A DNA stretch of 64,000 bases from Nilaparvata lugens (lineage: Eukaryota > Arthropoda > Insecta > Hemiptera > Delphacidae). Positions 35,263 through 46,748 of this stretch are shown piece after piece; the first letter of the stretch is position 1; each line of letters opens with the position of its first letter. The translations under genes and the position numbers were made by a program. Location: positions 8,638,398 through 8,702,397 of the forward strand of contig NC_052507.1 of the NCBI RefSeq assembly GCF_014356525.2, read 5' to 3'. Under the pieces are notes generated by a model. The model was given only the letters and a program-made list of their open reading frames with translations. It had not been told where the DNA came from and made no database searches.

Positions 35263-35500
35263 AGAATGCTCTATATACATCATTCGATCTACTGTCAGCA
35301 TTGGTTGTATGGCCAGCATTTGTGCATCATTCACAAGACATGATGACAGTTTTAAGTGAATTTCAAAAACAAGGTTGCCTTAGACTAGTTGCCCCGTATC
35401 AGAGAGACCTAATAAAGTTCCTGCTTCTCCTTTGCTGGGACCGTCCGGTGTGCGTTTTTCTCTATTGAGAAAAAATCGCCTGTAAGAAAAGGAAGTTGTC

Positions 35501-35530
35501 TATAGTGAGGTCCACGTTATAATGGCAGAA
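35501..35530 (+). mobile_element. Isolated MITE end, same family
   Basis: TATAGTGAGGTCCACGTTAT then AATGGCAG stands alone with no partner end within the next kilobase. Confidence 0.7.
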
Positions 35531-35533
35531 TGA

Positions 35534-36059
35534 CTGGTAATTCGATAACAAAAGGCTGTTTTTCAAACATAAACTAAGAACTGAAATCTAACCTGTTTAT
35601 AACAAGAAGTATCTCCGCCAAGAATGAGATAGATTGTTCATGATATTAATAGTGAGTAACATAGAATTAAATTTGTCAAAGCTAATGCATCCATTTCGGA
35701 AGGATCTTTCTATCTTTGTATTTATTACAAGAGGTTTATTAAATTTCCATCTTTGGGTAGAATACCAATAAAAATACGACCTCTGTGTAACAAATATTTC
35801 CACCAAGTTCCCAGTTATCCAATCCTTACTTTCTGTAGACTAAAATAGCTATTAGCAGCCAAACTCTGCATTAAATTTTCTAAAATATCATTGGCCACAA
35901 TAGAAATTGTTTCACGTCTCACACTGCTCAACAAAATAGAATTTCTACAAAATTACGAATGCGGATCATTAACAAAGCCCTTCATTCTGGAAACAATGAG
36001 TCCACACGTTTGTTGCGTTGCTCCATTGTTTCAACGTCACAGTTGCAGTTCTTGATGGA
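35534..36059. other. No feature recognised
   Basis: AT-rich. A 70-codon minus-strand frame at 35597-35806 has no recognisable motif. Confidence 0.4.
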
Positions 36060-36205
36060 TGCAAATATGTGTCTGCTCGGATCAAATGGACGCATTCACA
36101 CAGACTGGGTTGCCCTACAATATGTATCCTCTGTTATCAAATGATCCCGTTCACACGGACCGAGTCGCCCCACAATATATGTATCTGCTTGATTCAAATG
36201 GACGC
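36060..36205 (+). repeat. Short tandem repeat, about 58-60 bp unit
   Basis: GATCAAATGGACGCATTCAC, then TCAAATGATCCCGTTCACAC and TTCAAATGGACGCGAACACA, alternate with CGCCCCACAATATATGTATC-like blocks about 58 bp apart. Confidence 0.6.
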
Positions 36206-36735
36206 GAACACATAGCCCGCTTTTATGAATGACGTCTGTTTCTATGGCAGGTTTCATGCTGATCCCAGCTTCAACCTTATTCGAAAACAATAACATGTCA
36301 CGCTGAGAAGATAATGTTTCCCCTTTGATGAACCATACACCCAGGATGCATTATAAAATCATTGTAACTTCCATATTCAATGAGGGGATCTTTGAAATCT
36401 CTCATATCTGGGTGCATTTTCGAATTATTTCAGGATTTATCTTCGAGTTACACTTGTGTATATGAGAGGGATGTCAGTCTCTGAGTCTATGAGTTAGTTT
36501 TAAGTATTTTATGATTGAGAAATCCTGCTTTGAAATTCAGGTTTTGTATTCAGCTTTCATAGAGGAGAAACTAAAATGATGATTTTTGATCACTGAAATT
36601 GAGGTATGATGTACTTCATTACATTAGGATCCATATTACATCACCTGAAGAATGAGACTTAATTTTGTATCCATTTCAAATCCTCATGACATTTTGCCCT
36701 ACTCTGTCTTGTCTAAAACGTATTTTGTCCTATAT
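36206..36735. other. No feature recognised
   Basis: Unique AT-rich DNA. Confidence 0.4.
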
Positions 36736-37437
36736 GTTCACATAAACGCGTTTGAACAGTGAAAGTTTTATTAGAATCTGAAGAATTTGTACATAAGTAC
36801 AATTGTATGTTTTCATTTCTGATAAAGCTGAGTAAATTGAGGTGAAAATAGCAAATGTGAACCAATTATGGCTACGTTCACATAAACGCGTTTCAGCAGT
36901 GAAAGTTTTATTAGAATGTGAAGAATTTGTACATGAGAACAATTAATAGTATGTTTCCATTTCTTATAAAGCTAAGTAAATTGAGGTGAAAATAGCAACT
37001 GTGAACCAATTATGGCTACGTTCACATAAACGCGTTTCAGCAGTGAAAGTTTTATTAGAATTCGAAGAATTTGTATATGAGAACAATTAATAGTATGTTT
37101 TCATTTCTTATAAAGCTAAGTAAATTGAGGTGAAAATAGCAACTGTGAACCAATTATGGCTACGATCACATAAACGCGTTTCAGCAGTGAAAGTTTTATT
37201 AGAATGTGAAGAATTTGTACATGAGAACAATCAATAGTATGTTTTCATTTCTTATAAAGCTAAGTAAATTGTGGTGAAAATAGCAACTGTGAACCAATTA
37301 TGGCTACGTTCACATAAACGTGTTTGAACAGTGAATGTTTTATTAGAATCTGAAGAATTTGTACATGAGAACAATAGTATGTTTTCATTTCTTATAAAGC
37401 TGAGTGAATTGAGGTGAAAATAGCAACTGTGAATCTC
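36736..37437 (+). repeat. Minisatellite, 140-144 bp unit, five copies
   Basis: GTTCACATAAACGCGTTT starts units at 36736, 36876, 37020, 37164 (GATCAC variant) and 37308. Each continues CAGTGAAAGTTTTATTAGAA, GAAGAATTTGTACATGAGAA and AAGCTAAGTAAATTGAGGTG. The middle units are exactly 144 bp apart, a multiple of three, but stops occur and no protein is supported. Confidence 0.9.
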
Positions 37438-37959
37438 AAATGATCGCTCAAATTTATTATTTATTTAGCGTATGACCGATAAACAACACATCATCTAAAG
37501 CTCATGAGTTTTCAATTTCTTTGAGATGCTGTGTAGTTTTCGATCAGGAGAACATAAGTTTGTTTGACCGCCATCATCTGCTAGTCCATTTAACGTTAGC
37601 CAATCTGCACCATGGAGGCGAACTAGAGTTACACATATTTAATTAAGTGAAGAATCTGATTGCTGGAACAATCTTGAGGTCAAAGAAGGTTGAAACTCAA
37701 TTTTCACATATGAAAAACATTTTCGAAATTATCTTCACTATTATAAATGCTCAAGAATTTACAATTTGGGTCTGTATTTACATTTCTACTATATTTCGAT
37801 TCCCTTTGGTTTCATTATATTACTTCTCACTCCTCGAAACAAAATCAGAATTGGTAGGTCAACGACCCCTGAATATACTGTCATTCATCATAATTAGTAT
37901 GAAAGCCAGAATATATTGTAATTTACATTAATGAAGAATGTTAATCTATCTATCTATTA
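37438..37959. other. Unique DNA ending in a LINE-type tail
   Basis: ATATTGTAATTTACATTAAT followed by GAAGAATGTTAATC and TATC repeats at 37910-37955 is a LINE-like 3' tail. AAACAAAATCAGAATTGGTA near 37840 recurs at 40186 (CAAAACAAAATCAGAATTGA). Confidence 0.5.
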
Positions 37960-38622
37960 TAATATAATAGACTCACTCACTGACTGACTGACTGACTCAC
38001 TCACTTACTCGCAGAACTAAAAATCTACCGGACCAAAAACGTTCAAATTTTGGTAGCTATTTTTAGTTGGCCCTTTAGAGGCGCACTAAGAAATCTTTTG
38101 GCAATATTTTAACTCTAAGGTTAGATTTTAAGGGTTTGAAGTTCGCCTTTTAACATGTATATTCTTCTTATTCTCTTAATTATAATTGTAAAATGTCCAT
38201 ACTATATGTTAATATAGAACTATAATCTAGAGAGTACCTCTCCGAAACAGTTGTAAACTGGTAACTAAATTAATAATTTTGTCAGGTTGTCATTAAGTTG
38301 AGTTGACTTTGTGAGGTTGGCACCAAGTTGAAGATTGAAATGCATTTATCGCGGAAAATTTGATTGGGCACTGCTACATCAATCAGAGCTATTCCTGGGA
38401 ATATTATATTACTAGCCTTCAGGCTCGCCATATCCGTTTAGCCAGACAAACGTCTGAACCCCCGACTGGATCATCCTAACATATATAAAAAAATGCTCAA
38501 ACGAAAAATTCAGGCGAGCGAAGCGAGCCTGCTGATCTCATTCTTGGACGATCCAGTCGGGGGTCCAGGGGGCAGAGCCCCCTGGCTAGACGGATACGGC
38601 GAGCGAAGCGAGCCTGACGGCT
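37960..38622 (-). mobile_element. Dispersed element with fold-back head and GTGA/GTCA tail (copy 2)
   Basis: Reverse homologue of 2457-3140: ACTCACTCACTGACTGACTG at 37971, CCTTTAGAGGCGCACTAAG near 38070, AGTACCTCTCCGAAACAG near 38234, and a head at 38412-38622 with CCCCCGACTGGATCATCC and GGACGATCCAGTCGGGGG. The outer inverted end GAGCCTGACGGCTAGT is intact; the inner one has lost part of its GCTTCGCTCGC segment. Confidence 0.75.
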
Positions 38623-38639
38623 AGTATAATACCTCAATG

Positions 38640-38943
38640 TATAATTTCTCATTATTCATTATAATTATTTCATTATTTTACCCCAACAAAGTATATTGTA
38701 ACTTACAAGGATGAAGAACTGCAATCCAATCCAAAATTAATCTATGATTACACGTTTACAATATCTCGAATTTCTTGCTTTCATTATTTCACTCCCGACA
38801 GAATAATATTGTAAATCACATGAATAAAAAAATCCAATCTAATCTAATTCCTCTATGGTTAGACGTTCACTTTATCTCGAATTCCTTGGTTTCATTATTT
38901 TACTTCCGATAGAGGATATTGTAACTTACATGGATACATAGTC
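38640..38943 (+). repeat. Array of LINE-type tails, about 120-150 bp unit, split by a MITE
   Basis: Units combine TCGAATTTCTTGCTTTCATT, a TATTGTAACTTACAAGGATG or ATTGTAAATCACATGAATAA block and AATCCAATCC. They repeat near 38700, 38810 and 38925, and again after the MITE at 39782-39905 (GTAACTTATATGGATGAAAG, then AATCCAATCC). Probably a tandemly amplified LINE 3' end. Confidence 0.6.
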
Positions 38944-39781
38944 TTAAGCTGGGCTTACACGCTCAAGCCATTTGCACAAACTGGCTTGCGCAAGCCAAAT
39001 TTGCGCAAACGAGCGAAATAAAATTCTTCTGTTCACACGCTCAGTTCAGTTTGTGCAATTTGGCTGATACTAACCTAAAAACCAGCTGAACTGCTATCAG
39101 TAGCAGTTATCTATGGAAGTTGTAGCTATCCAAATCAGTTTTGATCTATATTAGATTGTTATCCAGATCACTCATAGTATCCATATATCACTCCATAGTC
39201 TCTCTGTCAGCTTCTTGGTCAACTGATCGCATTTTTTCTATTAAGGCATCATAAGCATGAGATTTAGCCTAGCGATCACTGAATTTTTTGGACTAAATTT
39301 GCCATAGACAAGGAAAAGATTCATAAACTTCTATGAAATCACTCAGGAAATCTTTTTAATTTGTCATATTTATTAATTATTATGATACTGCATACTAATA
39401 TTATGGACACTATTAATTATGAAACACTTGAGAACAAAACACTAATAATATATTTAGCATGAAAACTTGAATAGGTAATAATAAATAAAAATCACGAGAC
39501 AGACAAACTAGAGGTTCAGTTGTGGTTAGGATTCGCGTGCGCATGCGCGAAAACGTACTTTTGGCCTGCCAGTTTGCGCAAATGGCTTGAGCAGTGTTTA
39601 AACGCTCATTCCAATACTCCAAACCGCAAGCCGATTTTCTGTCAGAACAGAATTTGCTCAAGCCAGATTTTTTGGCTTGCGCAAGCCTCAAGCCACCGTT
39701 CACACGCACAAATTCAACTGCGTAAACTGGCTTGCGCAAGCCAGTTTGCACAAATGGCTTGAGCGTCTAAACCCGGCTTAA
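38944..39781. mobile_element. Long MITE, TTAAGCTGGGCTTACACGCTC ends
   Basis: The left end TTAAGCTGGGCTTACACGCT and the following CAAGCCATTTGCACAAACTG then GCTTGCGCAAG pair with the right end CTTGCGCAAGCCAGTTTGCA and TGGCTTGAGCG, finishing CCCGGCTTAA at 39781. A further internal copy of the arm lies near 39560-39620. TTAA at both borders would fit a piggyBac-type target site, but it may be part of the repeat. It interrupts a tail array. Confidence 0.8.
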
Positions 39782-39905
39782 CCTTATCTAATTTCTCTAT
39801 AGTTCACTAAATCCAGAATTTCTTGTTTTCATCAGTCTTCTTCTGACAGAATATAAAGTAACTTATATGGATGAAAGACTCTAATCCAATCCAATTTTCA
39901 TTGTA

Positions 39906-40597
39906 TTTTTTTTTAATCTCGTTATATTTTACTTTCTAGTTATAAAAGTTAATATATTTCTTAATTAAGCTCACGAACGGACTCATGTCTTGTGAGCTTA
40001 ACATTCTCTTGTACTTTGATTCTTTGTATTTATACATTGAACATGTCAATTTGATTATTTTTGTAATATTGTACAAGGAATGAATAAATTTGAATCTGAA
40101 TTTGAATTTGAATTACTCTATTATTTATTACACTTTTACTATATCTTGAATCTCCTGGTTCTCAGTCTTCTTCAGACTACTCGTCAAAACAAAATCAGAA
40201 TTGAAAGGTCATCGACCCCAGAACACAACCCAATTCCTCTCGATTTATAATTTGAAACTTTCAATTTCATCGGCATCTGTCAGACAGCGCGGTGACGAAA
40301 AGCGGAAAAAACAAATTAGAAATCTCCGGATTCCGTCCACGCCAGAAAAAGCTTATTACATTTCCAATAATAGAGCGGGGGATTTGATTGCAATGGCAGG
40401 AATTGAGTGAATGCTGGCTGGAGTCGGCGATGTAATAATGCTGAGCTTGCAAATTAAAACTTCCGACTGTCGTCAGAGAGAGTTTCGAATAAATTTCACT
40501 TCCATTCCCGAATCACAAACCCTATTGGTAGTCTATCAGTTTAAAGAGTGTTCAAGCATTATATGTGGATAAACATGCGTAATTTCCCTTTTTTATT
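39906..40597. other. LINE-type tail at 39985-40125, otherwise unrecognised
   Basis: TTGTAATATTGTACAAGGAA, then TGAATAAATTTGAATCTGAA and TTTGAATTTGAATT, is a LINE 3' end with a short repeated tail. 40200-40597 holds no recognisable frame. Confidence 0.5.
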
Positions 40598-40843
40598 TTG
40601 CCACTACTTCTATCACCGTCAATAAAAATCTATAATATATCAAAGGAAAGAACTGGCTTATACACGAAGTTATATACAGAAAGTTCAAGAGTTGTAGGAC
40701 CCAGATTCAATAATATTTATGGTAGAAGATCCCTACATTATGTAATTCCCTACTTATTTAACAGACTACCTCCAAATATTCATGATGACTCTAAGAAGGA
40801 TGTAACGTTGTATCTCAATAATAACAGCACAATCAATTTATAA
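40598..40843 (+). pseudogene. LINE ORF2 C-terminal remnant
   Basis: The frame contains NIYGRRSLHYVIPYLFNRLP followed by PNIHDD. This resembles the extreme C-terminus of Jockey/CR1-type LINE proteins, where a (G/Q)RSxxYxxPxxxNxLPxxI pattern is common. No catalytic part is present, and the next 18 bases join it to another LINE fragment. Confidence 0.55.
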
Positions 40844-40860
40844 AACTAATAATAAATTAG

Positions 40861-41450
40861 TTGTATGGCTGTGAAACATGGACTCTCACAGGAAAAATTA
40901 TCAGGAAAATGAGAGCTAGTATGAGAGCAATGCTAAGGATCATGTTGGGAGTTACTAAAAGAGATAAAAAGACGAAAATATGGATATCCAAAGAGACAAT
41001 GGTTGAGGACATAGGACGGTTGATAGTAGAAAGAAAATGGAACTGGGCAGGACATATAGCGAGAACAAAAGACAACAGATGGACAAAGACAATAGACTGG
41101 TATCCACGAACACTGAAGAGAAGCAGAGGACGACCAACCAACAGATGGGACGAGGAATTTAGGAGAGTCTGCGGTGGAGCAACATGGCAGAGGGTAGCAC
41201 AGGAGAGGACGGAATGGGAGAGGATGAAGAAGGTGTACGGCGGTGTTTGGCTATACAAAGACTAAATTTCAAAAGTGAATATTATCTATCATGTTCATAT
41301 TTCATTTGGTGCCAACCAAAGAAGTAACCTCAGCGGAAGCTGAGTTGCAACCATGAAAATTTTATTTTATTTTTACTATGTACCAATAGGTAAATATTGT
41401 AAAAGTTGCAATAAAAGGTTTATTTATTTATTTATATTTAATAATAAATT
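40861..41450 (+). pseudogene. LINE reverse-transcriptase C-terminal fragment and 3' tail
   Basis: The 134-residue frame begins YGCETWTLTGKII and holds RAMLRIMLGVTKRDKK, KWNWAGHIARTKDNRW and RSRGRPTNRWDEEF, ending WERMKKVYGGVWLYKD. This is the thumb and C-terminal region of an insect LINE ORF2 protein. The palm with its catalytic Asp residues is missing (5' truncation). The first codon is TTG, so it is not an independent gene. A 3' UTR with GCGGAAGCTGAGTTGCAACC follows, then GCAATAAAAGG and a TTTA repeat at 41416-41440. Several changes from the fragment at 26221-27034 show that it is a different family. Confidence 0.8.
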
Positions 41451-41925
41451 ATTACTAACGTACACATACATTTAAGAGACGTCAAGTTAAAAAAATGACA
41501 GCATATGCTTACATTATTAGAATTTTCAACTTTTGCTGGCTGAAGTTTTAAATTTTTTCTTTTATTGTCACTGCCGTCTGCCTCAACGATAAAAATTTAC
41601 TATTACTTGTGTAAAACAATTTTTCCCTTTTCCTTATTATTTCATTCCTTTCTAATAAATTTCGTTTTTCCCTTTTTTATTAATTCTGTATCAAAATATT
41701 TTGTATATTTCTTATTTTATTTTTGCATTTTGTATTAGTTTTCTTTCATCTTTTACTAAAAATCTTTTAAGTGTAATGTTTATTTTGTCTAAGTTTATTT
41801 TTTATCTTTTGTAACTCATTTTTTCCTGTAACTGGGCACCCGCCGAAAAACCTTTGGGTTTGGCAGGACCCTCAACTGTTTGTATTGTGAATAAAAAGAA
41901 TTTAATTTGATTTGATTATATTACA
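41451..41925 (+). mobile_element. LINE-type 3' end with GATTTGATTTGATT tail
   Basis: CTGGGCACCCGCCGAAAAAC, CTTTGGGTTTGGCAGGACCC and TGTGAATAAAAAGAATTTAA at 41836-41908 form a LINE 3' UTR, ended by a TTTGATTTGATTA run. 41451-41830 is T-rich with no frame. Confidence 0.6.
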
Positions 41926-43096
41926 GATAGCAGTCCCCAAATGAATAATTAAATATGTCCTCATATAATCATTAATATCGTGGCACCGAGTTTCCCTCGT
42001 TTTTTATTTATTGATAGACACAACTCTTTAAAATGATTGGGGAAGGACTAACAGACACAGTCCAAAACTGTTTCTTCCCCGATTTTTGTTTCATACACTA
42101 TAAATAGTCCAAAAAGTAGGTTATGTTCCATATACTTGAATTCGGGTTCAATTTTCAGTCCAAACATTTGAAAATAGAAAATTTATAATTTAGATTGTTT
42201 ACAAACCAAATTGAATAACAAAATAACACTCACTAATCACTTGAAACTGTAAAATATTGATTAACTTTGAAAATTATGATATACTCCAATTTAGAATGAT
42301 ATACCATGTCATGTCATCAAATAAGATTATTCTGATCAAGTCGATTTAAATTCCTAGATATTATTTCTCGTAATCAACCTTCAAAATTCAAAATTTTAAA
42401 TCATCATTCTTGGACCGAAAATCAAGTGACGAAGCAGTGTGTGATTACATAATCATAACCTTATCTTTTGGACAACATTAACATTTTATCAAAATTTTTG
42501 GAGAGAAATAGTACAGGCTCAGCCTGGTTTTTCCTCCAATGTCATAATTGTATTATGATTGTAGTATTTTATACAATAAATGAATAAATAAATAAGATAA
42601 GCTTATTGATTCAACAGCTGAACATAATAATTCTGCCTCTCTCCCACACAGGCACTCCCATTTTCCGTTATCAACAGACGACGAAATTATCATGTCTTTT
42701 TCCAAGGATGAATGATTATTATCCTTTTCATGTCCTTCAACGAGTTTTCCTAAGAATGAGACCTAGTAAGTTCAATCGAATTTTTATATTATAAACCTAC
42801 TATGTTCCAAATTTCGTGAAAATCGTTAGAAACGTTTACGAGATCCGTTGGACATAAATATAACCATATAAATATTATAAAGAAATTGCTTGCTTAATAT
42901 GATAGGATTCAGTATCATGATGATCAGGTGACGATCTGGCGACTTCCATGATATATAAAATATTATACATTTTATAGCAAGATCATATCAAGAAAAATAA
43001 TAAGAATCATTTTTATGGATGTTTTCATTACATCAAAGCTAATTGAAATGGAAATTGTAGACTTCAATGATAATAATCATGATATAGACATTGAAT
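41926..43096. other. No gene; a LINE-type tail near 42515-42600
   Basis: GTACAGGCTCAGCCTGGTTT, then ATACAATAAATGAATAAATA at 42570-42597, is a LINE-like 3' end. The rest is AT-rich with no recognisable frame. Confidence 0.5.
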
Positions 43097-43383
43097 AATA
43101 CCATAGAGAAACTATAGCATAAGTAGATATCCCATGATATAGGGCGTTTATGTCGCAACTTTTACTCTTATCCCAAGCCGATAGTTCATATAGTTCTTTC
43201 CTATGCAGCTGTGTGACGCTGGTAGTCTCTCAAATTGTGCCGTTCATACACTATCACTCCAACAAAACAGTGAAAATTGACAATATTCGACAGTAATCGG
43301 CTTGAGATAACAATAAAAGTTGCGACATAAATTCCCTATACCATGGGATATCTACTTACACTATTGTTTCTCTATGATAATAC
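43097..43383. mobile_element. MITE, AGTAGATATCCCATGG family (copy 3)
   Basis: TACCATAGAGAAACTATAGC on the left and TATTGTTTCTCTATGATA on the right; TTATGTCGCAACTTTTACTC pairs with ATAAAAGTTGCGACATAA. Same layout as 11357-11640. Confidence 0.85.
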
Positions 43384-43735
43384 TGACAAGATATTGATAT
43401 CGAAGGCATTCACTATTGATTTTGCTAGTCAAATCAAGCTAATTATGAACACCAGTCCCTCTCCATGTCAATAGAGCCCAGTGTCTATATTTATAAGATA
43501 CTGGTTTGTTGACTATGGGAGGGGTTGCGGTTTCCAAAATTCACATCTCTAAGTAGCAACAAGGGATACCACACCCACCACAAGACAGTGACCTCCACCA
43601 CCCCTCCAACCATTGGCCTTGTGACCACAGTATCTTGTGGTAAGATTTGGGGAGAGTCAAAAGACGTTAGAATACAAACAAAACAACGACTGCGGTCTGG
43701 GTATTTGTTTTTGAAAAGGAAACTTTGTGCCACCT
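43384..43735. other. No feature recognised
   Basis: Unique DNA. The 113-codon frame beginning at 43525 runs into the TTC repeat and has no known motif. Confidence 0.4.
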
Positions 43736-43800
43736 CTTCTTCTTCTCCTACTTCTTCTTCTCCTTCTTCTTCTTCTTCTTCTTCTTCTTCTTCTCCCATT
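43736..43800. repeat. (TTC)n microsatellite
   Basis: CTTCTTCTTCTCC and an uninterrupted TTC run near 43766-43794. Confidence 0.95.
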
Positions 43801-43851
43801 CCTCCCTATTTCTCTGTCCATCATTCCCTACCTCCTTTGTTGATCTCCTTC

Positions 43852-44270
43852 TTGGTAGGGAGTTAGTGGGGAGGATATTTTTAATATTCTTTCCGAAGAA
43901 TGGACATTGATATGTCCAAAGCTCCGCCAATTTATGTAGATGCATAACAATATAATTATTATCTATAGTTATTATATTACAAATTGCTTTTTCATATCAT
44001 ATACAGTTCAATAATTATTTTCTTAGTCTATATTATGTATATTCATCTATAATTTTGCATAATTGTAAGCTATTGTATATAAGTGTATAAGCCAGTATAT
44101 ATTGTAATCTACATAAATAAAGTACTCAATCAATCTCATTCTTCTTCTTCTTGTTCTTCTTTTTGTTCTTTTTTATTCTTATTCTTCGTCTTCTTCTTCA
44201 AAGACGTATGAGCCAGTATATATTGTAATCTACATAAATAATGTACTCAATCAATCAATCAATCAATCTA
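43852..44270 (+). mobile_element. (AATC)n-tailed ~290-bp element, copy 2, plus an extra tail
   Basis: TTGGTAGGGAGTTAGTGGGG at 43852, GAATGGACATTGATATGTCC, GTATATAAGTGTATAAGCCA and ATTGTAATCTACATAAATAA lead to AGTACTCAATCAATC at 44135. A second tail fragment (GAGCCAGTATATATTGTAAT to (AATC)n) sits at 44211-44270 behind a TTC-rich spacer. Confidence 0.75.
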
Positions 44271-46400
44271 TGCTCTCCACTTTTTACCTTTCTCCCTTCA
44301 TGAGCAGTCCTGAGATTTTTTAATATTCTTTTTCTACTTCCACTGGTCTAGTTTTCCACCTCAAATTTGTCTCTCAGTTTCCTATTTCGCTCATTTCTAC
44401 ATTCTCCCATTTTTTTGTTTAATTAAAATTTATTTGCTGGAAAAAAAGACACAGAAAAGCTTTGCCAAAATTAAAAATATTCTACTGCACTCAATTAAGC
44501 TATAATTATCCCTCCCACGTATTTTTCCAACTTCATCATTATCCATTCTCCTTCCAAACTCTCCCGGTTCCACTATGTTTTTCATCCAATTTTGAGGTTT
44601 CTTTACTCCAAATTTCCCCTGTTCTATCTCCAATTCCCTCCTCTTCTCCTTTCCAATATACCTCTTATCAATATCAATATTTTCTCCCTCCTCAACATCT
44701 ACTATCCTCATCCCTCATTCTTTTCTCAATTTCTCATCTTTTCTCTTTCTCTTCTCAATTTCTAAAGTCCTTTCTATTTTTTCTCCAATTACCTTTTTCC
44801 TTTTATCTATAATTATTATTATCTTCTCATATCACTCTCTTTATTCTATCTCTCCTCAACATCTACTATACTTATCACTCTTTCTTTTCTCAATTTCCAA
44901 ACTCTTTTTTCCCCAATTACCTATTTCCTTCTATCTATAATTATTTTTACTATCTTCTCCAATATCCTTCCATAATCTTCAAAATCCCTTACTCATTCTT
45001 TGTTAGTTCTCTCGGCTCTAATTTTTATGTTTTCACTCTTTTATCTCCTTCTTCTCCTATCTTCCCTCTCCACCTTTCCCCCTATCGCTATCACCCCCTA
45101 TTCTATCTCTCATCCATTTTCTCCCACATTCTAAACCCTTTCTTGGTTCACCTATCTCCTTCCTCACTCTTCCTCACATTTCACGCTTATCTTCGCTCTT
45201 CTTCTTCACATAATATTGTTTTTCTTTTATTATTCTTCACAAATCTCTCATGAATTTGTTTTACTTTCCCGCTCTATTCTCGTATCCCTCTCTTCACTTT
45301 CCTTCCCAATCCACTTTTCTTCCATATTCTTTTTTCTGGACTCAACTCCAATCTTCTCCTACATCCAAATTTTTTAACTCCACACTTGGTCTTTGTACTT
45401 ATCCGGTTTGATATTTGATATTTTCATCATCTTCTTCTTCTTACAGCCATTCTCATCGTCTCATTCTCATAACCTCCATCTTCTTCCTCATTACTCAGGA
45501 AATATGAATGAAAGGAGGGTTTTCACTCATTTTTCCTCTCAATCATTCTCTCTCATACTATTTTTTCCCTCTCTTCATTTTCTTTCTCTATCATTCTCTC
45601 TCCCACTGCTTTTTCAAATACCTCTTCTTCTCTCTTTTCTCACTCTTCTTCGTTCTCTCTCTTTCCTCTCTCTGTCACACACTCTCTCTCCCTCACTCAT
45701 TCATTTACCACAACCTCTCTCCCACTGCTTTTCAATTATATTCCTTCCCCTCATTTTACACACTCTCCTTATTTTTTCTTTTCTCTTTCCCCTCTCATTT
45801 CTACTACTCTCTTTTACTCTTCTATTCTACTACTCTCTTTTACTCTTCTTCTACTCTCTTTATCTTTATTTCTCTCTCTCTTTTCTCTGTCTCTTCTCAC
45901 TCACTCGCTCAATCTCTTTCTGTTGCTCTCTCTCAAAAACAGTTTCCTTCCTTTCTCCATTACTCTCTCTTTATTTTTCAATCTCCACTTCTCTCTTGTA
46001 CTCATCTTATCTTTCCCTTTTTCTCTTACTCTTGCTAATGTTATGATGCTTTAGTATGACTTAATGTTGATGGCTCAATATGTACAATATTTTTTTCTAT
46101 TATATTATTTTTGATTGATTAATATTGATGCGGAACTGTGAATAATTATTCATTTCTTGAGTTTAATTTAATAGTATATTTTCAATTTTTGTAAATTTTA
46201 CCATAGGCGACAGCCTTGTAACAATAATTATCAATAAATATCTTATTTTATATTACTCTTTCCTCCACTATTTTTCACTCTCTCTTATACTCATCTTTCC
46301 CCCTGTCTCTCACTTTCTCTCACTCACTCTATCTCTCTCTCACTTACCCAATCTCTCCCCAAAACTCCTCTCTTTCTCCTATAGTTGTTTGAAAACTTTT
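44271..46400. repeat. Long pyrimidine-biased region
   Basis: About 2 kb rich in CTC, TTC and TCTC on the + strand, without a strict unit. It is interrupted at 46040-46260 by a short AT-rich stretch with CATAGGCGACAGCCTTGTAA, AATAATTATC and an AATAAA, which resembles a LINE 3' end. Frames of 176-217 codons at 45393-46046 are Ser/Leu/Phe low complexity in two phases and are not genes. Confidence 0.8.
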
Positions 46401-46748
46401 GAACAACAATGACTTTTGCCAGTGAGGCCGGCCCTAGCTCGACTCTCATTCCTCTTCGACTTCCCATATAATTTCTGATGTTTGTTGTGAGTTTCTAGTC
46501 TTGTTGACGTCGCTTTCGCTCGTTTCTGTCGCTATTCAAGTTATTCCAAACTTTCCGGCTGAGAGGCGTGGTTATGTACATTTAGCACAAGCACACTGAA
46601 GACATTCGAATGGAGGAGATTGATCGAGAGTCATTAGAAGATTGCTATGATCGACTTTCATGATTCAAATTGAGTTGAAAATATCATCATAATTCACAAA
46701 ATCTATTATTATGTTAGTAATTTATTCCATCAATTTATTGTAATTTAA

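Noticed and set aside
36736..37437. CRISPR-like array
   Set aside because: Units are contiguous with no unique spacers, and the DNA is eukaryotic; it is a minisatellite. The same holds for the arrays at 16.5, 49 and 59 kb.
45393..46046. 217- and 176-codon frames that look like membrane proteins
   Set aside because: Both phases are open because the region is pyrimidine-rich; Ser/Leu/Phe only, no domain.
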